A stretch of DNA of 64,000 nt from Castellaniella ginsengisoli (GTDB taxonomy: Bacteria; Pseudomonadota; Gammaproteobacteria; Burkholderiales; Burkholderiaceae_B): the NCBI RefSeq assembly GCF_039523235.1, contig NZ_BAAAEX010000006.1, one strand, 5' to 3'. The notes beneath the pieces are model-generated. The model saw only the letters and a list, made by a program, of their open reading frames with translations. It was not told the DNA's origin and did no database searches. How positions within the stretch are numbered: the first letter of the stretch is position 1; every line of letters starts with the position of its first letter. The translations under genes and the position numbers were made by a program. This document shows positions 9,144 to 16,992 of this stretch, piece by piece.

Positions 9144-9536
9144 TCAGCGCTTGCTGAACTGCTTGCGGCGGCGGGCCTTGTGGAAGCCGACCTTCTTGCG
9201 CTCGACCTCGCGGGCGTCGCGGGTCACCAGACCCGCTTGCTTGAGCGACGGCTTGAGCGTTTCGTCGTAGTCGATCAGGGCACGCGTGATGCCGTGACGC
9301 ACGGCGCCGGCCTGGCCGGATTCGCCACCGCCGTGGACGTTGACGTGAAAGTCGAACGATTCCAGGTGGTTGGTCACTTCCAGCGGCTGGCGCACGATCA
9401 TGCGGCCGGTTTCGCGGGCGAAGTATTCATCGACGGGACGGCCGTTGACGACGATCTTGCCCGTGCCTTTCTTCAGGAACACTCGCGCCACAGACGTTTT
9501 GCGGCGGCCGGTGCCGTAATTCCAATTACCGATCAT
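9144..9536 (-). CDS. rpsI: 30S ribosomal protein S9 (uS9)
   Basis: 130 residues, full length. Typical features are NYGTGRRKTSVARVFLKKGTGKIVVNGR at the start, here described by its GTGRRKTSVARV core, and the invariant basic C-terminal tail ending RRKQFSKR, which reaches the ribosomal P site. It follows rplM by 12 bases, the near-universal rplM-rpsI operon, and a terminator lies just downstream. Confidence 0.98.
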   Translation of the reverse strand: MIGNWNYGTGRRKTSVARVFLKKGTGKIVVNGRPVDEYFARETGRMIVRQPLEVTNHLESFDFHVNVHGGGESGQAGAVRHGITRALIDYDETLKPSLKQAGLVTRDAREVERKKVGFHKARRRKQFSKR

Positions 9537-9548
9537 GATGGCCTATCC

Positions 9549-9977
9549 TCAAAAGTCCAGGGGTTGCGGCTGCTGCGCGGTATGCGGATGCTCTGCACCG
9601 GCATAGACCTTCAGCTTTTTCGCCATGGCGTAGCCCAGCGGGCCCTTGGGCAGCATGCCCTTGACGGCCTTCTGCAGGGCGCGACCCGGGAAGCGCTGCT
9701 GCATTTTCTGGAAATTGGTTTCCGTGATCCCGCCCGGATAGGTGGAGTGGCGGTAGTAGCGCTTGTCTTGCGCCTTGGCGCCCGTGACGACGATATCGGC
9801 GGCATTGATGACGACGATGTAATCGCCCGTGTCCACGTGCGGCGTGAATTCGGGTTTGTGCTTGCCACGCAGGCGGCGTGCGACTTCGCTGGCCACACGA
9901 CCCAGGACCTTGCCCTTGGCGTCGATCACAAACCAGTCACGCTTGACTTCATGCGGCTTGGCCACAAAGGTCTTCAT
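9549..9977 (-). CDS. rplM: 50S ribosomal protein L13 (uL13)
   Basis: 142 residues from the ATG at 9977 (MKTFVAKPHEVKRDWFVIDA). The frame stays open 49 codons upstream, but that stretch is unrelated to L13. Family landmarks include GKVLGRVASEVARRLRGKHK, YYRHSTYPGGI and MLPKGPLG. It is the first gene of the rplM-rpsI operon. Its 5' region (9978-10130) is comparatively A/T-rich and should contain the promoter and leader; in other bacteria L13 binds its own leader, but no clear structure was recognised here. Confidence 0.98.
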   Translation of the reverse strand: MKTFVAKPHEVKRDWFVIDAKGKVLGRVASEVARRLRGKHKPEFTPHVDTGDYIVVINAADIVVTGAKAQDKRYYRHSTYPGGITETNFQKMQQRFPGRALQKAVKGMLPKGPLGYAMAKKLKVYAGAEHPHTAQQPQPLDF

Positions 9978-10157
9978 GATGGTGTTCCTGATAAATGAGT
10001 GAAGGAATTTTCGCTTGCTCCGCCAGGGCTTTATGTAAGGGAGGACAAAGCCCGCCCATAGCCCGTACGGTGTAAACCCAAACGAAAATCCTACCATTGT
10101 ACATGGCCGGGGTCTGATAGACAAACATCAGCGCCCCCGCGCCGCGCAGCCTGCCGC

Positions 10158-10213
10158 GGCTTGCCGCCCCAAAAAAGGGGGACGCTTTTTGCCTTGGGCC
10201 GTCCCAAGGCAAA
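10158..10213. repeat. Dispersed intergenic repeat, copy A
   Basis: This segment shares a pattern with 44257-44300: GGCTTGC, then GCCCC, A-rich bases, GGGG, then a CGC(C)TTTTGCCTTGGG block. Copy A contains a perfect inverted repeat with 13-base arms (10186-10198 and 10103-type mate at 10103+ corrected to 10203... see arms TTTTTGCCTTGGG and CCCAAGGCAAAAA, 10186-10198 and 10203-10215) and a CCGT loop. It may be a small nonautonomous mobile repeat or a terminator-like module. Confidence 0.55.
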
Positions 10214-10240
10214 AAGAAAGGGCGCCCCGAGGGGCGCCCT
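10210..10240 (-). terminator. Terminator of the TRAP binding-protein gene
   Basis: The perfect inverted repeat AGGGCGCCCC / GGGGCGCCCT (10219-10228 and 10231-10240) lies 14 bases beyond the stop codon at 10255. On the minus strand it is followed directly by TTTCTTTTTG, a good intrinsic terminator. Confidence 0.85.
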
Positions 10241-10254
10241 GGCGGGCAGGCGGC

Positions 10255-11352
10255 TTATTTCTTGCGGGCCAGCGCGGCGCCCAGGTAGTTGTCGTAGGCG
10301 CCTTCGTTGACGCGGAACCAAGGCACGATGTTGTCGCGAAACGCCATGTAATTGTCGAAGATTTTCTTGAAGCCTTCGTCCTTGTCGCAGAATTCCTTGT
10401 AGACCTGCGTGGCGGCATCGAAGGAAGCGTCCATGACCTCGCGCGGGAAGCTCTTGAGCACGGCGCCCCCGGCGATCAGGCGGCGCAGGGCATCCGGGTT
10501 GTTGTTGTCGTAGTATTCGACCAGATGGTTGGCCGCCGCGCGCGAGGCCACGTCGACCGCCGCCTGGTAGGCCTTGGGCAGTTCGGCGTAGGCCTTGTCG
10601 TTGACGTACAGCGACACCTGGGCGGAGCCTTCCCACCAGCCCGGGTAGTAATAGTATTTGGCGACCTTCTGGAAGCCCAGCTTTTCATCGTCCACCGGGC
10701 CGACGAATTCCACGGCGTCCAGCGCGCCCTTTTCAAGGGCCGGATAGATATCGCCCGTCGGGATCTGCTGCGGCACCACGCCCATGCGCGACAGAACCTC
10801 GCCCGCAAAGCCGGCCGTGCGCATCTTCAGGCCCTTCATGTCGTCGATCGTCTTGATTTCCTTGCGGTACCAGCCGCCCATCTGGGCGCCCGTGTTGCCC
10901 AGGGGGAAGTTCACGATGCCGCGCGGCGCGAACAGCTCGCGCATCAGTTTGAGGCCGTCGCCTTCGTACATCCAGGCGTTCATCTGGCGCACATTCAGCC
11001 CGAAGGGCACGGCGGTATCGAAGCAGAAGGCCGGATTCTTGCCGTAATAGTAGTAGGAGGCGGTCTGGCCGCATTCCACGGTGCGGTTGCCGACGGCATC
11101 CATCACGCCGAAGCCGGGCACCAGTTCGCCGACCGGGTACAGGCGGATGTTGAAGTTGCCGTCGGTCAGATCCTTGACCATGCTGCAGAACAGTTGCGCC
11201 GTGGAGTACAACGCAGGAGTCGCCGTCGAATACGTGGACGTCATCTTCCAGTTGAGCTGGGGCGAGGTCTGCGCAATGGCGGGTGCGGCCACGGAGGCCG
11301 TGCCGGCGACGGCACCCAACCCGGCCTTTTTCAGAAATGCACGACGCTGCAT
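10255..11352 (-). CDS. TRAP transporter solute-binding protein (DctP family)
   Basis: 365 residues with a twin-arginine-like export signal, MQRRAFLKKAG, hydrophobic stretch and AIA cleavage site near residue 28. The mature protein matches TRAP-type periplasmic binding proteins of the TakP/2-oxoacid type: YPVGELVPGFGVMDAV, LGNTGAQMGGWYRKEI, and the helix motif DAVEFVGPVDDEKLGF. These proteins capture carboxylates and deliver them to DctQ/DctM membrane subunits. No dctQ or dctM gene is adjacent, so it is either an orphan or works with permeases encoded elsewhere. A terminator follows it. The substrate cannot be told from sequence alone. Confidence 0.93.
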   Translation of the reverse strand: MQRRAFLKKAGLGAVAGTASVAAPAIAQTSPQLNWKMTSTYSTATPALYSTAQLFCSMVKDLTDGNFNIRLYPVGELVPGFGVMDAVGNRTVECGQTASYYYYGKNPAFCFDTAVPFGLNVRQMNAWMYEGDGLKLMRELFAPRGIVNFPLGNTGAQMGGWYRKEIKTIDDMKGLKMRTAGFAGEVLSRMGVVPQQIPTGDIYPALEKGALDAVEFVGPVDDEKLGFQKVAKYYYYPGWWEGSAQVSLYVNDKAYAELPKAYQAAVDVASRAAANHLVEYYDNNNPDALRRLIAGGAVLKSFPREVMDASFDAATQVYKEFCDKDEGFKKIFDNYMAFRDNIVPWFRVNEGAYDNYLGAALARKK

Positions 11353-11464
11353 GATGAAGGATCTCCTGTTTGTTAGAAATATGGGTCTGGCTCAGAGCCA
11401 AGCGTTTCGATATTACACTGCGTGCCTGCAAGCTGCACGCCGCGCTGCACGCAAGATTCCCGGC

Positions 11465-12832
11465 CTACTGGCCGGCAACCGCCATGCGCTCGATCAGCAC
11501 CGAGCCCGTCGACTTGGCGCCGCGCGCATAGACGTCGGCCCCCACCGCGACGATCTGGCGGAACATCTCGGCCAGGTTGCCCGCGATGGTGATTTCCTGG
11601 ACGGGATGGCTGATGACACCGTCCTGCACCCAATAGCCGAATGCGCCGCGCGAATAGTCGCCGGTGACGTAGTTCACGCCCTGCCCGATGAGTTCGGTGA
11701 CCAGCAACCCCGTCCCCATGCGGCGCAGCAGGGCGGGCAGGTCGTCGTCCGGCTCGGTCAGGCGCGAGCGCAGGCTGAGATTGTGCGACCCGCCCGCGTT
11801 GCCGGTGGTCGCCATGCCCAGCTTGCGGGCCGTGTAGGTGGACAGGAAATAGCCCGTGAGCACGCCCTGATCCACCACCCGGCGGGCCTGGGGGCGGACC
11901 CCCTCGGCGTCGAAGGGCGAGCTGCCCTGCGCACCGGGGATGTAGGGGTTCTCGACCACATCCAGGTGATCGGCCAGGACGGGCTTGTCCAGCGCATCCA
12001 GCAGGAAGCTGGCCTTGCGGTACAGCGCGCCGCCGCTGGCGGCCTGGACCAAGGCCCCCAGCAGGCCCACAGCCAGAGGCGCCTCGAACAGGACCGGATA
12101 ACGGCCGGTCTTGACCGGACGCGCACCCAGGCGCGACAAGGCGCGCTGGGCCGCGTAGCGCCCCACTTCGGCGGGCGCGGCCAGGTTGCCGGGCCGGCGC
12201 GCGGACGTATACCAGTAATCCCGCTGCATGCCGTCGCCGCGCCCGGCGATGGGCGCCACCGACAGACTGTGGCGGGAATAGGGATACCCCCCCAGGAAGC
12301 CGCGCGAATTGCCCAGGACGAAATGGCCTTCCATGGTATCCAGGGAGGCGCCCTCGGAATTGGTGATCTGCCGGCTGGTCGCCAGTGCGGCGCGCTCGGC
12401 CTGGATCGCCAGGCGGGCCGCCCCCCCGGCATCGATGGACCAGGGGTGATGCAGATCCAGATCCGGATAATGCAGGGCGAAGAGCTCGGGCTCGGGCAGG
12501 CCTGCGGCCGGATCCTCGGCGGTATAGCGGGCGATGTGCCAGGCCGCGTCCACGGTACGGCGCAGGGCTTCGGCGGAGAAATCGGAGGTGGACGCCGACC
12601 CCCGGCGCTGACCGGCGAATACGGTGACGGCCATCGACCGGTCGCGGGTCTGCTCGATGGTTTCGATGGCGCGCTGGCGCACCGACACGGACAGCCCCCG
12701 GCTTTCGGAGATTTCCACGGCGGCATCCGTCGCGCCCGCCTGCCTGGCATGACGCAGCGCATCGCCGACCAGCTCGCGGAACTGGGCCTGCTGTGCAGGG
12801 ACATCGAGGAAATCATCGGTTCGTTGGTTCAT
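11465..12832 (-). CDS. pmbA: Metalloprotease-related PmbA (TldE)
   Basis: 455 residues from the ATG at 12832 (MNQRTDDFLDVPAQQAQF); upstream in-frame starts lack similarity. PmbA is the non-catalytic partner of TldD, a zinc protease that processes modified peptides and the CcdA antitoxin. Recognisable blocks are SASTSDFSAEALRRTVDAA, GARPVKTGRYPVLFEAPLA and VTGDYSRGAFGYWVQDG. It is divergent from darP with 53 bases between the starts, a pairing conserved widely in beta- and gammaproteobacteria. tldD is not in the window. Confidence 0.96.
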   Translation of the reverse strand: MNQRTDDFLDVPAQQAQFRELVGDALRHARQAGATDAAVEISESRGLSVSVRQRAIETIEQTRDRSMAVTVFAGQRRGSASTSDFSAEALRRTVDAAWHIARYTAEDPAAGLPEPELFALHYPDLDLHHPWSIDAGGAARLAIQAERAALATSRQITNSEGASLDTMEGHFVLGNSRGFLGGYPYSRHSLSVAPIAGRGDGMQRDYWYTSARRPGNLAAPAEVGRYAAQRALSRLGARPVKTGRYPVLFEAPLAVGLLGALVQAASGGALYRKASFLLDALDKPVLADHLDVVENPYIPGAQGSSPFDAEGVRPQARRVVDQGVLTGYFLSTYTARKLGMATTGNAGGSHNLSLRSRLTEPDDDLPALLRRMGTGLLVTELIGQGVNYVTGDYSRGAFGYWVQDGVISHPVQEITIAGNLAEMFRQIVAVGADVYARGAKSTGSVLIERMAVAGQ

Positions 12833-12885
12833 GCGGCAGGACACTCGGTATGGGACGGTTATCATAGACAATCACGGACCATTTT

Positions 12886-13455
12886 ATGCCCGATCCCATG
12901 GACGACACGCCCCTGCCCGCCTCGCCGGACGATTTTCCGGAAGATCGGCGGCCCAGCAAATCCCAGGTCAAGCGCGACATGCACGCCCTGCTGGATCTGG
13001 GCCGCGAACTGATCGCACTGCCCGCCGCCAAGCTGGCCCAGTTGCCGCTGGACGACACGCTGCGCGAAGCCATCGCCCTGGCCCAGCGCATCCACAGCCA
13101 CGAAGGCCGGCGCCGCCAGGTGCATTACGTCGGCAAGCTGATGCGCCGCACCGACGTTTCCGCCCTGCGCGCCCAGCTCGACCTATGGGCCAACGGATCG
13201 CGCGAACAGACGCGCGCCATGCACCGGCTGGAGGATCTGCGCGACCGCCTGATCGACAGCGACGAGATCCTGACCCAATTGCTCGAACGCTTTCCCGGCC
13301 TGGACATCCAATCCCTGCGCGCGCAGATCCGCGCCGCCCGCAAGGAAGCCCGCGACAATGCCGCGCTGCCCGAAGGCCGCGAGCCGGCGCGCAAGCACTA
13401 CCGCGCCCTGTTCCAGACCCTGAAAACCCTGGATTTCGAAGACGAGACTTTCTGA
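12886..13455 (+). CDS. darP: Dual-action ribosomal maturation protein DarP (YjgA, DUF615)
   Basis: 189 residues of the DUF615 family, a factor for late 50S subunit assembly. The acidic N-terminus leads into the conserved RPSKSQVKRDMHALLDLGREL at about 22, with the signature block shortened here to SKSQVKRDMHALLDLG. Further on are GRRRQVHYVGKLMR and the C-terminal RKHYRALFQTLKTL. It is divergent from pmbA. Its TGA overlaps the ATG of the next gene (TGATG), indicating coupling. Confidence 0.95.
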   Translation: MPDPMDDTPLPASPDDFPEDRRPSKSQVKRDMHALLDLGRELIALPAAKLAQLPLDDTLREAIALAQRIHSHEGRRRQVHYVGKLMRRTDVSALRAQLDLWANGSREQTRAMHRLEDLRDRLIDSDEILTQLLERFPGLDIQSLRAQIRAARKEARDNAALPEGREPARKHYRALFQTLKTLDFEDETF

Positions 13456-14132
13456 TGAACCCCACCCTGGAAACCATCGAGCGCGTCACCGGTCCCGAGC
13501 CCACGCACAGCATCATCTGGCTGCACGGCCTGGGGGCGGACGGCCATGATTTCGAGCCCATCGTGCCCGAATTGCAGCACCCCGGCCTGCCCGCGCTGCG
13601 TTTCATCTTTCCGCACGCGCCCGTGCGCCCGGTCACGCTGAACCAAGGCATGCCGATGCGCGCCTGGTACGACCTGTACGGGCTGGACCGCGATGCGCGC
13701 GAGGACATCGACGGCCTGCGCGCCGCGCGTCATGCGGTCACGGAACTGATCGAGCAGGAGAACCGCCGCGGCATCCCCGCCGAGCGCATCGTGCTGGCCG
13801 GTTTTTCCCAGGGCTGCGCAACGGCGCTGTACACCGGCCTGCGCCACGCCGAACCTCTGGCCGGCCTGATCGGCCTGTCCGGCTATCTGCCGCTGCGCAA
13901 TACCCTGCCCGCCGAGCGCCACCCCGCCAACGCCGCCACACCGGTGTTCATGGCGCACGGCACGATGGACATGGTGGTGCCCATGGCCTACGCCGAAACC
14001 AGCCGGGATGCGATGCTGGCGCAGCAACAACCGGTGCAATGGCATACCTATCCGATGCCGCATGGCCTGCACCCGCAGGAACTGGACGACATCCGTGCAT
14101 TCCTGACGCAGGTGACGGCGACAGCCACCTGA
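13455..14132 (+). CDS. Alpha/beta-hydrolase carboxylesterase / phospholipase
   Basis: 225 residues of the small carboxylesterase/lysophospholipase family (EstB-like). The catalytic Ser is in the elbow GFSQGCA (about residue 118), the Asp in HGTMDMVVP (about 172) and the His in PMPHGLHPQE (about 203). The oxyanion segment is IIWLHGLGADGHDF. No signal peptide is present, so it is cytoplasmic. The natural substrate is unknown; relatives cleave short-chain esters. It starts inside the darP stop codon. The 79-bp repeat array begins only about 10 bases after its stop. Confidence 0.94.
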   Translation: MNPTLETIERVTGPEPTHSIIWLHGLGADGHDFEPIVPELQHPGLPALRFIFPHAPVRPVTLNQGMPMRAWYDLYGLDRDAREDIDGLRAARHAVTELIEQENRRGIPAERIVLAGFSQGCATALYTGLRHAEPLAGLIGLSGYLPLRNTLPAERHPANAATPVFMAHGTMDMVVPMAYAETSRDAMLAQQQPVQWHTYPMPHGLHPQELDDIRAFLTQVTATAT

Positions 14133-14133
14133 A

Positions 14134-14429
14134 GTGTCCGGCGGCGCTCCGATGCGCCAGGCGCCTGACAGTCCGCAGGGGACTCTTGGATCGTGGCATC
14201 CCCCCACGTCGCGCCTTGCAAGGCGCTCCGATGCGCCAGGCGCCTGACAGTCCGCAGGGGACTCTCGGATCGTGGCATCCCTCCACGTCGCGCCTTGCAA
14301 GGCGCTCCGATGCGCCAGGCGCCTGACAGTCCGCAGGGGACTCTTGGATCGCGGCATCCCCCCACGTCGCGCCTTGCAAGGCGCTCCGATGCGCCAGGCG
14401 CCTGACAGTCCGCAGGGGACTGTCAGGCG
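14134..14429. repeat. Tandem 79-bp structured repeat array (array 1)
   Basis: Three complete 79-base units begin at 14143, 14222 and 14301, and a partial fourth begins at 14380. Each unit boundary carries a 16-bp palindrome, GCGCCTTGCAAGGCGC, followed about 23 bases later by CAGTCCGCAGGGGACT. In the last copy this core grows into a hairpin with perfect 13-base arms (CGCCTGACAGTCC at 14399-14411, GGACTGTCAGGCG at 14417-14429) and a GCAGG loop. The right arm runs into the end of the acetyltransferase gene and includes its stop codon. The array sits between convergent genes. It aligns with the array at 36541-36902. Confidence 0.95.
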
Positions 14430-16870
14430 TCCAGGCGCATCCACAGTCTTCTCATTCCTGGGTCGTCTTCGTCGGGGTCGTTGCGCATGCCCAGGGAGGT
14501 CATCAGGCCCAGCATCGGGCGATTGGTCGCCAGGACGACGCCTTCGATGTAGCCCAGGCCCTGGCGGCGCGCGACGTCGATCAGGCTGCGCATCAGTGCC
14601 GCGCCGACGCCGCGCCGTTGCCAGTCGTCGGCGATCACCAGCGCGTATTCCGCCCCTTCTCCGTCGGCATTGCGCAAATAGTGCGCAAACCCCACGATGC
14701 GCTCGCGCAGCAGGCCCCGGTTTTCCGGATTGGACACCTGGGCCGTGGCGACCAACGCGACTTCGCGGTCGTAATCGATGCGGGTATAGCGCGCCAGCAT
14801 GCGCGGCGTGAGTTCGCGCAGCATCGAGACGAAACGCATGTAGCGCGACTCGTCCGACAGGTCCCGCACGAACTCCTGCAGCAGCACGGCGTCCTCTGGC
14901 CGGATGGGACGAAGCAGCCATTCCTGGCCGTCCTCCCGGACCATGGGCCGGACCAGTCGGCGTGGATACGGATGGATCGCCATATGCCGATAGGCGCGGT
15001 TCTCGGGCCGCTCGCCGTCGTAATCGGGATCCAGGCCGACTCGGATGCCGCCGGCATACAGGCTGGTGTCGTCCCACCAGAGAGGATCGATCGACAGGGT
15101 CCGGATGCCGGGCAGTTCGCTGACGATCTCCGAGATCCGCTCCAGCGCCTCGCGCAATTGCTCGAACGCGGCCGGGCTGAGATCGCGCTCCAGCACGCGC
15201 GACCAGAACTTGCCCCGCTGGATCAACTGGCGCGCCAGGTAGTTGTTCAGCGGCGGCAGTTCGATTTCCCGATGAGGCGATGCCAGCAGGGCGGCATCGC
15301 CCCCCGGCCCGAACTGCAGGTAGGGCCCGAAGCGCGCGTCCTGGCGCAGATGGATGGCCATGGGCAGGTGCTCGAGAGCGGCGTCGGGCACGGTCTGGTC
15401 GTCGGACAGGATCGGCACATGGAAGCAATCCAGCAGCCAGCGGCAACTGGAGGGCTCCAGTTCGGAGCGGCCCGACATGATGGCGTCGTTGAGCAGCGCG
15501 CGCGCCTCGTCCAGACGCGGCGGCCGGCTGAGCATTTCCGGCGGCAGGGTCTGCTGCGCCAAGGTCTGGTTGTACTGATAGGAAGCCAGGATGCCAAAGG
15601 CATTGGCGGCCGATTCCGGGGTGCGGAAGGCCGGCAGCCCCACCGAGTCCAGCCGGTGGCGCTGAGAGCGCATCGAGGCATCGCCCAGAAAACAGGACAT
15701 GATGGGTTTGGTCGATGCTTCGGAGAAGCGGGCCAGGGCCTCGGCGGCACCGTCCATGTCCGACAGGGCATCCGGAGCGATCAACACCAGCACACCGTCC
15801 ACGTTGGGGTCGCCCGCCAGCAGCTCCAGCGCCTGCCGCAACCGGGCCGGATCCAGCGGAGCATGGCTGATGACGGGATTGTCCAGCGCCGCTCCAGGTT
15901 CCAGGATCGACGCCAGATCGCGCCGCGTCTGGGTGGACAGAACGGCCCGGGACACCGGACCGCCGCCGTCGATGGCATCCAGCGCCAGGTGGGCCGCGCC
16001 ATAACCGTTGGAAAACAGCGCAATGCGCCGCCCTCGCTGGCGCTTTGCGTGAACGAGCACTTTCAGCGCCGAGAACAATTGGACGAAGAACCGGATTCGC
16101 ACGGCGCCCGTACGCCGCACCAGCGCATCGAAGACCGCATCGGCCGCCGGATTGCTGTCGGAGCGTCCGGCCTTGAGCAGGATGACCGGCTTGACGCTGG
16201 CCGCCGCGAGCAGCGCGCTGGTGAAACGGCGCGAGGAATCGGCTTCTTCCAGGTACAGCACGATGCTGTCCGTGCGCGGATCCATCGACAGGTATTCGAG
16301 GACTTCGGCCACGGTGACGCCCTGCGCGTCGCCCGCCGAGACCACGGCGGAAAATCCGAGCTGGATGTCGCCCGCCCAATCCAGCACGGCGGCAGCCACC
16401 ATGCGGGACTGCGCGACCAGGGCCACCCGGCCCACCGGCGCGCCATAGGGATCAAGGCCCAGGTTCAACCCCAGATGCGGGCGCTGGACGCCCAGCGCCC
16501 CGGGACCTAGCACCAGACAATCGTTCATCCGCCCCCAGGATTGGCAATAAGCGCGCGTTTCGATGGGATTGGCCGCAGGCGTGGAATGCGGCAGCAGCAC
16601 CAACGCGCGCGGCCGATGCTGCCTGAGCGCGCCCAGTGCGGCCGGCAACTGGGCGGGGTCCAGGCACAGCAGGGCCATGTCCAGCCGTTGGTCCGCCGCC
16701 AGGAAATCCAGGCGGGACGGCATGTCCATGCGGCCATCGCCGCCCACCCGCACATCGGCGATCCGGCCCTGGAGCAGGGCGGGAGGCGTGCGCACGACGG
16801 GCAGCTCGCGGGAACTCAGGATCAGCAGGGAGCGCGGCTCGAACACGGCCGCCAGGCGGTGACGCAGCAT
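14423..16870 (-). CDS. Pat-type protein lysine acetyltransferase (degenerate acyl-CoA synthetase + GNAT)
   Basis: 815 residues. The N-terminus (about 1-470) is a CoA-binding, NDP-forming acyl-CoA synthetase region (VGRVALVAQSRMVAAAVLDW, LSMDPRTDSIVLYLEEADS). The phospho-histidine SHTGA loop expected after KPVILLKAGR is absent. The following ATP-grasp part is shortened. The C-terminus (about 655-815) is a GNAT domain, with acetyl-CoA loop DDWQRRGVGAALMRSLI. This matches Pat/PatZ enzymes that acetylate lysines, for example on acetyl-CoA synthetase, and use the ligase part for regulation. It is shorter than typical Pat (about 880). Its stop codon lies inside the repeat hairpin. Confidence 0.87.
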   Translation of the reverse strand: MLRHRLAAVFEPRSLLILSSRELPVVRTPPALLQGRIADVRVGGDGRMDMPSRLDFLAADQRLDMALLCLDPAQLPAALGALRQHRPRALVLLPHSTPAANPIETRAYCQSWGRMNDCLVLGPGALGVQRPHLGLNLGLDPYGAPVGRVALVAQSRMVAAAVLDWAGDIQLGFSAVVSAGDAQGVTVAEVLEYLSMDPRTDSIVLYLEEADSSRRFTSALLAAASVKPVILLKAGRSDSNPAADAVFDALVRRTGAVRIRFFVQLFSALKVLVHAKRQRGRRIALFSNGYGAAHLALDAIDGGGPVSRAVLSTQTRRDLASILEPGAALDNPVISHAPLDPARLRQALELLAGDPNVDGVLVLIAPDALSDMDGAAEALARFSEASTKPIMSCFLGDASMRSQRHRLDSVGLPAFRTPESAANAFGILASYQYNQTLAQQTLPPEMLSRPPRLDEARALLNDAIMSGRSELEPSSCRWLLDCFHVPILSDDQTVPDAALEHLPMAIHLRQDARFGPYLQFGPGGDAALLASPHREIELPPLNNYLARQLIQRGKFWSRVLERDLSPAAFEQLREALERISEIVSELPGIRTLSIDPLWWDDTSLYAGGIRVGLDPDYDGERPENRAYRHMAIHPYPRRLVRPMVREDGQEWLLRPIRPEDAVLLQEFVRDLSDESRYMRFVSMLRELTPRMLARYTRIDYDREVALVATAQVSNPENRGLLRERIVGFAHYLRNADGEGAEYALVIADDWQRRGVGAALMRSLIDVARRQGLGYIEGVVLATNRPMLGLMTSLGMRNDPDEDDPGMRRLWMRLDA

Positions 16871-16992
16871 GGATGGAGACTCCGGACGCCCCTGACCGGG
16901 CCGTCCCTTAAAATGACGATTCGACCTTCCGATTCTACAGGGGTTTCTCCAATATTTTGTTGCAGTGCAGCAACCCCACTCGATCTCTCGAC

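Noticed and set aside
14143..14421. CRISPR array
   Set aside because: Whole 79-base units are repeated without variable spacers, and there are no cas genes.
14399..14429. Simple intrinsic terminator
   Set aside because: No T tract on either strand, and the core is shared with array 2, which is not at a gene end.
13398..16379. A 993-codon minus-strand frame across the esterase and the acetyltransferase
   Set aside because: It overlaps established genes in wrong frames and passes through the 79-bp repeats, which shift frame each unit.
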